Source: Takifugu bimaculatus
Taxonomy: Eukaryota; Chordata; Actinopteri; Tetraodontiformes; Tetraodontidae
Direction of reading: 5' to 3'
Assembly (NCBI GenBank): GCA_004026145.2
Contig: CP034990.1
Coordinates: 2,022,992-2,086,991, forward strand
Length of the DNA stretch: 64,000 nucleotides
Program-made: the position numbers and the translations under genes
Shown: positions 1 through 9,603 of the stretch, one piece after another
How the letters are laid out: each line of letters opens with the position of its first letter
Numbering within the stretch: position 1 is the stretch's first letter
The notes under the pieces: generated by a model
Database searches by the model: none
Seen by the model: only the letters and a program-made list of their open reading frames with translations
What the model was told of the DNA's origin: nothing

Positions 1-271
1 AGCCATCAGGCTGTTCAGCTCCTCACAGGGGGGGAGGAGGGCCAACAGGAGAACCGGAACATTTTTATAGTTTTATATTTATATTTATATTCATATTCTA
101 TTTTTAATTTATTCTATTTTATTTCTTATTTTCTTATATTTTATTATCTTTAATAGGTTTGATGGGGTGAAATGGTGGTGGGAAATTTTGTAGATGCTGT
201 AGATCTTTGGAGATGCTAATTTCCCTGGTGGACACCCCCTAAAGGGATCAATAAAGTACTCTTGAATCTTG
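1..271 (+). mobile_element. 3' end of a non-LTR retrotransposon (L2/CR1-like)
   Basis: The first bases match, in the opposite orientation, the LINE tails at 26490-27000, 35419-35815 and 57859-58470. The fragment ends with the 'gggatcaataaagtact' type 3' terminus and a short repeat tail (cttgaat)n at about 250-271. It is truncated by the window start. It abuts the start of the duplicated flank at 272, which in the other units is preceded by different sequence, so it marks the left edge of unit 0. Confidence 0.7.
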
Positions 272-1440
272 AATCTTGAAATTAAATCATTTTCTATCTG
301 GTTATGGTTTACAAGAAAACCTAAATTCTTTCAAGATGTCAGTTCTCAACATTAAATTCAACAAATAAGATGAGAATGCATTCAAAACTAAACAGAAATA
401 CGTCATCCCATCATCAAAGTGGGTCAAATGCAGCATCATCTTCTGTCATCTCAGACAGGATTCCAAGAAGAGGATCTTCATTTTCAACAACGCACCTTGA
501 CATCTCATCATGGCTCGTCTGTCAGATTACAAGCAGCTTTTTTTGATCAGGCGCATCATGTTTCTCACCAACACATGATGGTGCTGGAAAAAACATCTGT
601 AGCCTGACCTAGAGGTCAAAACTCTGCATGGCGTGCACAGCTACTAGTTGCAGCTGGTGGTTGTGGCGGAGGAGATCCCAAACATATCTAGCAAGCTTGT
701 TTTGGAGCAGAGCTTGTCCACCACCTCTGACCCCACTCATCACAGAAGTCCCACCATATCCATGGCCAGGTGTGTTGGCAGCATTGGAGCCAGCCTCAGG
801 AAAAAGGTGTGTCAATATCTCAGAAGTGATGATCAAGCTGACACGACCCAACAGAAGTCAAGCAACCCAACATGCTGAATAGAATAGATGACACACAGCA
901 AAGGGCAAAAAACACCCAATTCTGCTCAGACTGATCTGATCTGACCACATGTACAGGACCAAAAATATCAAAACACTATGGGTTTAGGTTTCGTTTCATT
1001 TTCTTGACTGCTTCATTCAAAACAGAACACATTTCATAAATCCATAATAACAAATTCATATTCCACAAAGACCCAGTTGTTAAAACAATAAAATGGAATG
1101 CCTTGATCTCTCCCTCTTTACATACTCTCCTTTTTTAAATAAAGGATTGATTGTCCCCTGGTGGAGGGACAAAGAGAGGAGGCTAAAACTGTCGCGTTTG
1201 TGTCCCTCTTTGCGTGGATTTTCCACTAACTGCAAATAATATTGTGACTTATTGTGAGTATTAAAATGTGCTTCCTCAACCTCTAAAATGTTGGCTCAGG
1301 GTTAGCGGAAAACGCAGTTAGAGGAAACACGCTACAAAGTTTGATCATCCGTCACAACATTCCCGTCGACCAGCCGCAATGTGCGTCCGAAACACGCGCA
1401 CGCTCATTGCGAACACGCAGGTTATTAAGCCGCATCTCGC
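272..1440. other. Duplicated intergenic flank, no gene recognised
   Basis: The segment is conserved in all three units (also about 20205-21360 and 53850-55000). Short open frames between about 420 and 880 exist on both strands, but none has a recognisable domain or splice context, and unit-to-unit identity only reflects recent duplication. The part from about 1140 to 1440 becomes richer in CpG and leads into the ISRE-bearing segment, so it may be promoter-proximal DNA. Confidence 0.5.
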
Positions 1441-1550
1441 AGCGGAACATTGATTCGAGACGACAGCAGTGAAAGAACCAAATGCTACCTGAATATTAGA
1501 GGTTTTCCATCAGGGCTCGGTCACTCAAGATGGAGCCCGAAGTTGAGAAC

Positions 1551-1560
1551 TTTCACTTTC
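1551..1560 (+). promoter_or_regulatory. ISRE core (interferon-stimulated response element), unit 0
   Basis: The sequence TTTCACTTTC fits the ISRE core TTTCNNTTTC exactly (GAAAGTGAAA on the other strand). It sits in a CpG-containing stretch of about 1370-1640, some 1.4 kb upstream of the coiled-coil start codon. The same ten bases occur in the other two flanks. IRF/STAT1-STAT2 binding is known for this motif class; which gene it controls, the coiled-coil gene on + or an NLR on -, is inference. Confidence 0.5.
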
Positions 1561-1918
1561 GCTTCTTCTTCCTCTACACGTCACGTGTTCGTGGTTGGAT
1601 CGCGTCATATCCAGCACAAGCGCCTCTCTTCAGAACAATTTGGTCCACGTTTTAACTGAAATACTGGGAAACAACTGGAGTTCGTCTGACAGATGTTCGT
1701 TTTTGGCTGCGGAATCAAACTGGGTCAAATGAATAATGGGATCGCTCATGTGACTTTAATTTTAGCAAGCAGTGAAGATGTAAAAAAATGGTTATAGACA
1801 CAGTTCTGAAATAAATGTTTACCTGCTGTTCTTTTCTGCTTGGTGATCTGTTAACCAACTGGGTTACTCTGTAGTAGCAAGACTGCACGATACTGAGTGG
1901 ATAATACGTAAAGAAAAT

Positions 1919-2481
1919 ATGGCAACAAAGTGACATTCAGTATTATTGAATGGATTTGAAGTCCTGTGATTGCAACTCTAAGTTGAATTTAAACAATTTA
2001 TTTAGTTATAGATGTATAACAATAACGGTGTAAATGTGTTGAGTTTAGGAACAATTTGCTGAAATATAAGTAGATATAATTTATTTTATTGTGTGGATCT
2101 CAATTATTTCTGTCCAGATATTTAATACTTTTCTTTCAATTTTGCTGAGATAACTGATGAATATAAATCAGTTTCAGCTAAATAATCAGTTAATCATCTT
2201 TCCCCAGATATTTAGTGAATCTTAATTACTTTTATTCAGATAATTAGTAAACATAAATCAATTTTCCTTTTGAAAGTGATTTGTATTTGCTTAATATTTC
2301 CTGGGTATATAACTCATCTTTTTGGCTACTATTAATAAATCCAACACATTTTAACTATTGCATTCATTAACCTGCACTTGTTTTTTTTAGTTTAAATGTA
2401 GATCATTTATTCAATACTTCTTACTAAAAGTTGCAGTTATTAAAATCTACTCAATTATATTACGTGTCACTTTGTTGCCAT
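1919..2481. mobile_element. AT-rich short element with 16-bp terminal inverted repeats (MITE candidate), unit 0
   Basis: ATGGCAACAAAGTGAC at 1919-1934 is the perfect reverse complement of 1 bp-for-1 bp sequence at 2466-2481. The 563-bp interior is very AT-rich, has no coding potential and contains loosely repeated 'agatatttagt' and 'gataa' motifs. Copies lie at 24147-24709 and 55481-56043. The family was not recognised and no clear target-site duplication was seen. Confidence 0.55.
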
Positions 2482-2514
2482 AATTTTTTTAAGTAATCAT
2501 TGATCACAATTTTT

Positions 2515-2765
2515 AGAGTGTGAAAAAGAAAATAGTAAATCAGAGGAGGTGTGGCCCCTGGTATAATTCACACATCAGGACCCTCAAGCAGAAAGGAAGT
2601 GGCATTCTTGTAAAATAGACAGCTACCATGTAGCCTGGAAAGACTGTCTGGTAGTTCACAAGAAGGCCCTCGTAAGGCTAGAGGGAACAGAACCCTCAGC
2701 TGAGGGAACGGAACCCTCAGCTGAGGGAACAGAACCCTCCGCTGAGGGAACGGAATCCTCCAACT
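2515..2765 (+). mobile_element. LINE-derived fragment plus a 21-bp tandem repeat, unit 0
   Basis: The stretch of about 2519-2680 resembles 4475-4620 and reads like the linker between endonuclease and reverse transcriptase of a LINE. It is followed by about four copies of a 21-bp unit (gagggaacagaaccctcagct-like) at 2681-2765. The corresponding arrays at about 24925-24965 and 56245-56285 have only about two copies. It lies just upstream of the coiled-coil gene and could be part of its 5' UTR. Confidence 0.45.
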
Positions 2766-2977
2766 TTATCTTAAGTTGGCATTTTTGTCTTTGATCTCCT
2801 TTATGTCATTGATGTCTCCATTATGTCATTGATGTCAAAATTGTTCTTTCATGTCAGATCAATGGAATCAAAGGATCAAACCGAACTGGCAGATCAAACA
2901 CATCAGCTCTACCTCATCAGCACACGCCTGAGGAGCTCAACACTCTTGTCCCACACTGGTGACCAGCAGACGCATCA

Positions 2978-3834
2978 ATGGCACAGAGAGGAACCCAGCA
3001 GCTGAAGCAAGAATCATCCATGGAGACTTGGAGGGAAGAGGTCCAGCAGCTCAGAGAAGCCCTGGCTGAGAAGGAGGAGCAGCTCAGCAGGGCAGTGAAG
3101 AGGCGACAAATGAGAACTGTGGCCCATGTGGAGGCCCTGACCCTGCTGAACAGCACACAAGCTGCTCTGAAGGAGAGCGAGCTGAAATGTGCTTCTCTGG
3201 AGGAAACCCTCCACAGCCAGCAGCAGGAGAACGAGGAGACACACAGGAGAGAGCTGATGGAGCAGGAGGAAGGCCTGAACCAGAAGCTCCTGGTGATCCA
3301 GGAGGAATTTGAAAGGAAGCTGCAGGAAGAAAGGCAAAGATCTCATGAAGAGAAAGAGGCCATGAGGCAGCAGCTCTTTCTGGAAGAAAAAAAGTTCCAG
3401 AAACTCCTTGATGAAGAGAAACAAAAATATAATGAGAAGATCCTGCAAAAGGAAGAGTTGATGAAGCAGCAGCTGGTGGTTAAAGAAGAGAACTTTAACA
3501 GGATGCTGGCTGATGTTCATCAGCGGTGGGAGAGGACCGCTCAGACATGGGTCCAGATGAACGAAGAGCTGGAGCACAAGATCAAGGAGAGCCAACGTTT
3601 CAGGCAACACGAGGAGGCAACGAGCACAGAGGACCTCCAGAGGCTCTCTGAAGCGATCCTCCAACTTGAGGTGAGATGCTTTCACCTTTATTCCTCTTCC
3701 AGAAGATTTCAGATGATGTTCAGTGAAATCTAAAACACACTCTCTCTTTTCTGCAGCTTCAGGTATCAAAGAAAAAGAAGAAAAGAAGCTTCTGTGGATG
3801 GATCTGGAAAAAGATGAGGTTCTGGAAAAAATGA
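2978..3834 (+). CDS. Coiled-coil protein of unknown function, two coding exons (256 aa)
   Basis: Coding exons are 2978-3670 and 3757-3834. The first ends on a codon boundary before GTGAGA, and the second follows CTGCAG and stays in frame, giving 231 + 25 residues. The start has a good context (atcaATGGcaca). Nearly all of exon 1 is charged heptad sequence rich in E, K, Q and L (about residues 15-230), a long coiled coil. Exon 2 is a short polybasic, aromatic tail (KKKKKR, then W-I-W-K-K-M-R-F-W-K-K), which suggests membrane or nucleic-acid contact (inference). There is no signal peptide. Further 5' exons near the ISRE (about 1450-1700) are possible but not demonstrated. It resembles no family I can name. 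Two downstream copies are truncated, so this is the only complete one here. Confidence 0.6.
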
Positions 3835-3855
3835 ATGAAACAACAATTCCAGAGC

Positions 3856-3945
3856 TCCTCATCCTCATCCTCCTCCTCCTCCTCCTCTTCCTCCTCCTCC
3901 TCCTCCTCCTCCTCCTCCTCTTCCTCCTCCTCCTCCTCTACATCC
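3856..3945 (+). repeat. (CTC)n microsatellite in the presumed 3' UTR of the coiled-coil gene
   Basis: About 90 bp of nearly pure CTC triplets with a few TTC interruptions lies just after the stop codon at 3832-3834. The long Leu-rich or Glu-rich readings of this stretch are products of the repeat. Confidence 0.85.
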
Positions 3946-4034
3946 TGACCTCCAGCATCACATCCTGTCTTCAACAGTTTTATTTTACAGTATAATCATT
4001 GTTTATATTCTATGTTTGGATTTTTGATATAGAA

Positions 4035-4630
4035 ACAATACAACTCAAAGTAAACCACCAGATTGTAGATGTAAATGACAAATTTAGCAATGGCTTCATC
4101 TCATTACTGGAGTCAGTTGGTTTCCTCCAGCAGATAAACCAACCAACTCATAGCTTTAACCACACCCTAGATCTAGTCCTGACTTATGGTGTTGAGGTAG
4201 AACATGTGTCAGTGTTCCCTCAGAACCCCCTCCTGTCAGACCATTCTTTGATCACTTTCACATTTATGATTAAGGATTCTTCTCTGCTCAGAGCTCAGTC
4301 TTACTATAGCAGATGTCTCTCAGATAATGCTGTAGCTAAGTTTAAGGAAGTGATCCCTGTGCTGATCCCAGGACCACCGTGTGTTTCTCCAGGGATCAAT
4401 CATTAGAATCTGAGCCCTGCTGAGGTCGACTATTGCTGAAGGTCACTGAGAATCACGCTTGATTCTGTTGCTCCCCTGAAAAAGAAAATAGTAAATCAGA
4501 GGAGGTGTGCCCCCTGGTATAATTCACATATCAGGACCCTCAAGCAGAAAGTGTGAAGACTGGAAAGGAAGTGGCATTCTTGTAAAATAGACAGCTATCA
4601 TGTAGCATCATCAATGCAAAGCCCACTTTA
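4035..4630 (+). mobile_element. LINE endonuclease-domain fragment
   Basis: An open stretch up to about 4406 reads as the C-terminal part of an AP-endonuclease domain of a non-LTR retrotransposon. It contains the pattern 'PTHS..HTLDLVL' followed by 'LSDHSLI', which carries the conserved SDH triad. It continues as a decayed linker (4475-4620) that is similar to 2519-2680. Units 1 and 2 lack this stretch because of their shared deletion. Confidence 0.6.
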
Positions 4631-4980
4631 TAGCAGCAATTAGAGCCAAACAGACCCTAGGAATGGTTTTGGGCAAATTAGGCTACGGATGCACCCCGGG
4701 CTTCATATAACGTCCGTTCAGTTTGGCCTCTGCATAGAGAAAACTAAAACTGACCGCCGTTATATGAAAGGATGGTTGTGACCCATGTTTAAAAGAACCG
4801 TGAGGCGTCCCATCACAAACTGTCCCTTCCTGTCAGGACAGGCATCATTTCTTTGTTCCCGTCCCTAAAACAGCCACCGTGTGCAGGAACACCAGTTTAA
4901 AACAATAATAATAATCATTTCATTTTACGTGACTCCGCCCCTGAAATGAGCCCTCCGGGCTCCTCTCCGGGTCGAGCTCG

Positions 4981-7581
4981 TCAGGCTTCATCCGTACGCG
5001 CCGCGTCCCCCTGAGACTGTTGCGGGGACGCCGGACACATCCGCGGTCGGATCTTTAACGCGTCCGCCCGGACCGGCTCGTCAGTCTTTTCGCTGCTGAG
5101 CGGCGGCGTGAGGATGCCTGAAGGGACGGGGTGGTTGCCGTGCTGCTCCAAGTCCACATCCTGGTAAGAGTAGGCCTTGTCCTGCAACGAGACAGACTCT
5201 GCTCAGAGGGAGCCGGAGCGTCTTCTCTGGAGCAACGCTCCAGACCAAGACGCCCTTTTAAAGGGACACTTTTGTTGGATATTTGGCTCATTTCACTCAA
5301 AAGTGAGAAAAGGCTTGAATGTTTCCATCTTGGGTTTGAGCTTCAGAGCTTTTGTGGGGACCGGAGGTTAGTGGACCACAATGCTGCGCAACAAACTGTT
5401 CATTAGCCTGAAGGTCATTTAGAAATGTCTCCTTCAGTTAGCTTAAAGGTCTAAATGTGTTCAAAACTGATGTGCCGTATTTTCTGGACTATATGTCGTT
5501 TAAGTCGCAGGAGCCAAAAAATGCATAATAAAGAAGAAAAATAGATATATAAGTCGCACTGGACTATAAGTCGCATTTTGGGGGAAAATGTATTTGATAA
5601 AATTCAAGACCAAGAACATACATTTCATCTTGAAAGGCAATTAGCATGGATTAGCAATAGCGTTACGGTATGCTAACGTAACAAATTCAGCTACATGACC
5701 CACAACGAACTGAGTACGTGTCTGCTTTGTTAACGTAACATATTAACAGTTATTCAGATAACTACAGCATAAAGAACATCCGAGCAAGTTTACCAAACAA
5801 TCAAGTCTAACTAGACGAAGCGCCGCTTCTTCTTCTGCGTCGCTAAAGGAACTCGTTCCTCAGGTACACACGCCTAGAGCGCCCTCTTGTGGTTGTCAGC
5901 ATGAAAATAACGAACATGTGAAATTCTGTAATAATGTATTAGTCGCTCCGGAGTACAAGTCACACCCCCTGACAAACTATGAAAAAAAAGTGCGACTTAT
6001 AGTCCGGAAAATACGGTAAATACTTCTGTGTGCTCTGTGCATGAAGTTCTGCTGAAGAACCGAGCTCACCAGCCAGGCCATGTAGGAAGCGTGGATCTGG
6101 ATGTTGTGCACGTCATCTTCAGGGATTCCCGGGAAGCTTTTCAAGGAGGCGCCGCCGACCTCCCGTAGCGCCATGGCAAAAGGAACCATCCACCTCACGC
6201 ACTCCTCCAGCTCCGCCCGCTTCAGCGCTGCAGACAGACGAGAGCGGACGGGTCAGACAGGAAACGGCGCCGCCCTTCGGCGCACCGCGTTACCGTTCCT
6301 ACCCGAGACGGCTTCCACCAGCTCCAGGGACGAGAAGTGGAACAAGGCCGAAGCCGCGAGGACGCTGTTGGAAAACTCCAGGCAGCGCACGTCCAGCAGG
6401 CACAAGTCCAGCAGCTGGCGAGAGACAGGAGACGGCTCAAACCTAACGCGCGCTAACACCTCTGCAGCACCTGCAGGCCCAGATTCTTGGCTTCCTCCAG
6501 TATGTTCGCCAAGCTTTGCTAACAAGAAGCAGTTCTGGGTTTGGACCTTCAGCGCTCAGACCCAGGTCACCTCAATCAGAGGGACCAGAGGTTCCTCACG
6601 CTTGGTCAAAGGCTGAACGCCATCCAGGAGGCAGAGGGAACAATTTAGCCAAACATGCGTCACTGAAAGAGAGGGCACCTGTGCGATCTGCGTGAAGGTC
6701 TCCTGGGGGTATCTGGGCAGAAGCAGCTCGTCCGTCTCCTTCAGATAGGCCACCTGCATGTAAACGTTGAGCCAGGAGACGGGAGTCTGAGGACTCAGGC
6801 TCCATTTCAGCTCCTGCAACAGCAGAAGGGACCGTGAGCGTGTGGAATGGTTCTGCTCCATTCAGAGGTTCTAACGTGAACCAATCAAAGGATGAGGCTT
6901 TTGGATAAGGAGCTCTGTAGGGAAGCAACAAATATCCAGCTCCTGGAGGAGCGTCTCTACGCACCATCATGATGATGATCTCCATGCTGAGGATTTCATC
7001 CTCTGTACAAGCTTCATCTGTAACGTAGGCAAACTGGTGGACCTTTGGTGGATACATCTCCTAAAGGAGGTGAACAGGACCATGAAGAACCGCCCGCACC
7101 AGACTCGGAGGCAGAGCCCTCAAAGGGGGCCCGGCAGCATCAGAGCTCCTTACCTCCACTTTGGCAGCGATGAAGAGGCAGGTGATGCCGATGAGCTGCA
7201 ACGTTGACTTGAAGACGTTCCTCTGGGTGGCCATGAAGCGATCAAAGTAGTCCTGGGCCAGGTGGTAGGTCTCCCTGTGCAGCTTGTACACTTCGCTCAC
7301 CTACCACGGCAGGACAACAACCCTCTCAGCTACCAGCTAGCTTCAGCCTGAGCCCCTCCCAACCACCTTCTGGGTCCAGACTTTCACATATTGAACACAT
7401 TTGTCTCCTCAAACACGTCTGGAGATCATGAGCCGGACCACAGACCTCCATCAGCCAGTCCAGGAGGATCGCCCTCATCTTGGGCTGCAGATGAGGGTGT
7501 TTCTCCATCATGTGGACATCTCTGGTGTAGGCCTTATCTTTCTCCAACATGTTGCTCCACACCACATCTTTGCTGGCCCAA
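4981..7581 (-). CDS. ccne1: Cyclin E (ccne1-like), copy 1, seven exons, N-terminal part not found
   Basis: Exons in transcript order are 7446-7581, 7154-7300, 6965-7060, 6679-6813, 6303-6414, 6070-6227 and 4981-5181. All have GT/AG junctions and compatible phases, giving about 327 codons. Cyclin E is the CDK2 partner at the G1/S transition. Diagnostic pieces are 'MRAILLDWLMEV', 'YKLHRET..LAQDYFDRFMATQ', 'LQLIGITCLFIAAK', 'FAYVTDEACTEDEIL', 'VSWLNVYMQVAYL', 'CVRWMVPFAMALREVG', 'DVHNIQ', and a C-terminal 'PSGILTPP' that matches the cyclin E phosphodegron region. Normal length is about 400 aa, so roughly 75 N-terminal residues are missing; nothing like them was found before the retroviral remnant. 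The assignment to E1 rather than E2 rests on a few residues. It could be a young partial gene or an unexpressed duplicate. Confidence 0.8.
5182..6069. other. Last intron of cyclin E copy 1, mostly a MITE
   Basis: The intron holds the transposon at 5475-6018. The remaining 5182-5474 is shared with the other two units and shows no gene. Confidence 0.7.
5475..6018. mobile_element. Nonautonomous DNA transposon with 'ccgtatttt..ggactata' ends, intact copy
   Basis: The ends are imperfect inverted repeats: 'ccgtattttctggactat' on the left and 'atagtccggaaaatacggta' on the right. Inner copies of 'tataagtcgca' and 'gcgacttata' extend the palindromic structure. There is no coding sequence. An inverted full-length relative is at 34449-35022. 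In unit 1 the same copy is split by the 9.3-kb insert (26209-26489 and 35835-36120), and unit 2 shows only its left half (57578-57858). Confidence 0.75.
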
Positions 7582-7975
7582 CTGGTCAGAGAAGCACAAG
7601 AGAACAACGGTGACGTCCTGAATAAGGTGAAGGCCTTAAAAACACAGAAGGTGGAGAACAAAAACCAGACGGCAACACCAGTCGGACCCAGACGTGTTTG
7701 GGCAGGACGGATCCTACACGACTCAACCTATTTTCATGTCTAAGAGGACATAATAAGGACAATAAAGAAAAACACAGGTGCTCCCGGGGGGGTTGGACCT
7801 GGTGTCCTGATGACAGGATCACCTCCATCAGGATCTTCTCCCCCCCCCCTCCCCCGGTGCATGAGCGCGGCCCAGCTCCGTTTAAACCTTCTTTGAGATG
7901 CTAACAGAGCCGTTATTATATGAATGAGCTGCTGCATGTAGCATAGTTCTCCACTTTTACCTGATAACGTTTAGC
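7582..7975. other. Upstream flank of cyclin E copy 1, no gene seen
   Basis: This is where N-terminal cyclin E exons would be expected on the minus strand. I found no sequence resembling the usual PSPLPDL-type N-terminal segment and no convincing start codon in frame with a splice donor. The corresponding stretch in unit 2 (37684-38090) is the same. Confidence 0.5.
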
Positions 7976-8557
7976 TTATTTATCTTTACATTTGAAGACG
8001 CAGCCGTTAGCAGCAGCGCTGGGATGACGGACGTGACGGACGTGTTGGAACAGAAACGACCATTTCAGGGAGAAAATGATGGCGGCAGCAACAACAATAA
8101 TAATAATAATGATCATTTCTGGGGTCGTCAGCACACAACACATGGATGGCAGACACACCTGTGGTGCTATGGAAGGAGCGCTGCTGTTGTCACATTGGTC
8201 CTTCAGGTTGTTATTTACGCTTCGCTTCTCATGACGTATTTTGGTAACGTTCAATCTTCGACCTGGGGGTTCCCAGAGGTACCGTACAAATAAAAACACG
8301 CATATGAAGAGAATAGACACTCCAACTCTCTCTGTCGCCACCTGGGAGTCATTTAAACTTATTGGGTTTCAACTGAGTTGGAGACCTTGTATAACTATTA
8401 TGATTATCAGGAATACTATGATTACAGCTAGCACCGAGGCTAGCATGCTACAGCCCCAGCCAATCCTCTGGATTTTTCTGTATTGGCTTCTGTCTATATT
8501 TACCTGCTGCCGTCCTCGTAGAGTTTGTGAAACCAGTACACTGTTCCTGAACAGCAA
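7976..8557 (-). mobile_element. Possible envelope-region remnant of the adjacent retroviral element, unit 1
   Basis: It lies directly downstream, in element orientation, of the pol remnant. It contains short minus-strand frames with a hydrophobic leader or anchor-like segment and cysteines spaced as in an extracellular domain. An (aat)n stretch near 8092-8110 interrupts it. Assignment to env rests mainly on position. The counterpart is at 38154-38648. Confidence 0.3.
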
Positions 8558-8635
8558 TAGATCATAACCTGTTGAAATAGCCTAAGTGAGTCGGTGGCTC
8601 TGAAACCTTCACTGACTTTCGGGTCTACCCAGACT

Positions 8636-9603
8636 CTATTCGTCTAAGTCCACCCTATTATCAGACTTTGCATCACCTCCCCGGTCGGAGTTTTCAACAG
8701 AAATGACCTTCTTGCAATGAGTGAGGTGTACCCAGGTTGATCTTTCAGCTATTTTAGCAGCAGTAGGTGTAGACAAAAGAACTTGGTCAGGTCCTTCCCA
8801 CTCAGGTGAATACCAGTGTTTCTTTTTTACGCTCCTCACTAGGACCCAGTCGCCTGGCTCCACCGTTCTGTTGGGAGACAGAGGGCGTCTCAGTTTCATG
8901 ACCTTGCTTTTGTTTTTCAAACATTGTTCTCATGTAATCAGCTAGATTAGACTCATCATTTGTCTCCCAGTAGTTTGTGAACTGAGGAAGCCTGTACGGT
9001 CTTCCAAATAAGACCTCATAAGGAGTAAGGCCTGCGGTGCTTGTAATGTTTATATAGAGCTTAGCCAAATCAACACATTGTCCACGGTCTCCCCGTCTCT
9101 TCCATGCATTTCTTCAGTCTGTTTTTAATAGTGCCATTAGTTCTTTCAACTAATCCTGCGCTCTGAGGATGATAGGAGCAATGGTGTTTTAAATCAATAT
9201 GAAACATAACACTGATCTTTTTAACAACTTGATTTACAAAATGAGTACCATCATCACAGTAATTTTTTTCTGGGATCCCATATCTGGGTATGATATCTTT
9301 GCAGAGTGCTTTAGCAACTGTTAGCGCATCTGGGTTTTTTGTTGGAAATAGTTCTATCCATTTTGAAAATGCATCTATTATGACTAGACAGTATTTTTCC
9401 CTTCACTTTTATTTAATTCTATGAAGTCCATATGTATAGTTTGGAATGGATATTGGGGAGCAGGAAATTTTCCTCTTCTTGGTCTCAGATTTCCTTGTGA
9501 ATTGTGTCTTGCACATGTCAGACATGTTCTACAATTTTTTTTTGAAAAAGAATTACCGTATTGGCCCGAATATAAGACGACCCCCTCTTTTTCAAGACTC
9601 AAG
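8636..9603 (-). pseudogene. Endogenous retrovirus pol remnant: integrase region, broken (unit 1)
   Basis: On the minus strand, from 9603 downward, there is a zinc-binding HHCC-type end (CxxC in 'CRTCLTC'). An integrase catalytic core with D, D and E residues follows, and then a C-terminal domain of gammaretrovirus type that includes 'PGDWVLV' and 'WEGP'. Vertebrate gamma/epsilon-type integrases share this layout. Protease, reverse transcriptase and gag are absent. The frame breaks near 9395 and again near 9070-9100, so it cannot encode a full integrase. The 5' side is cut by the transposon that starts at 9554. It is a decayed fossil carried along by the segmental duplication. Confidence 0.75.

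Larger units (their letters stand above)
272..5474. repeat. Segmental duplication unit 0 (partial): flank, coiled-coil gene, cyclin E last exon
   Basis: This block recurs at about 20205-26208 and about 53850-57577 in the same order and orientation, with near-identical sequence. Unit 0 is the only one in which the coiled-coil gene is complete and in which the cyclin E last exon is joined to the rest of its gene without a large insertion. It therefore looks closest to the ancestral arrangement (inference). Confidence 0.85.

Noticed and set aside
609..882. 80-84-codon frames on both strands in the duplicated flank
   Set aside because: Overlapping short frames without domains, splice context or codon bias; copies at 20531 and 54169 are explained by duplication.
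3014..3974. Minus-strand frames over the coiled-coil gene and a poly-Glu/poly-Leu reading at 3723-3995
   Set aside because: They are antisense or repeat shadows of the coiled-coil exons and the (CTC)n microsatellite; splice phase supports the plus-strand gene ending at 3834.
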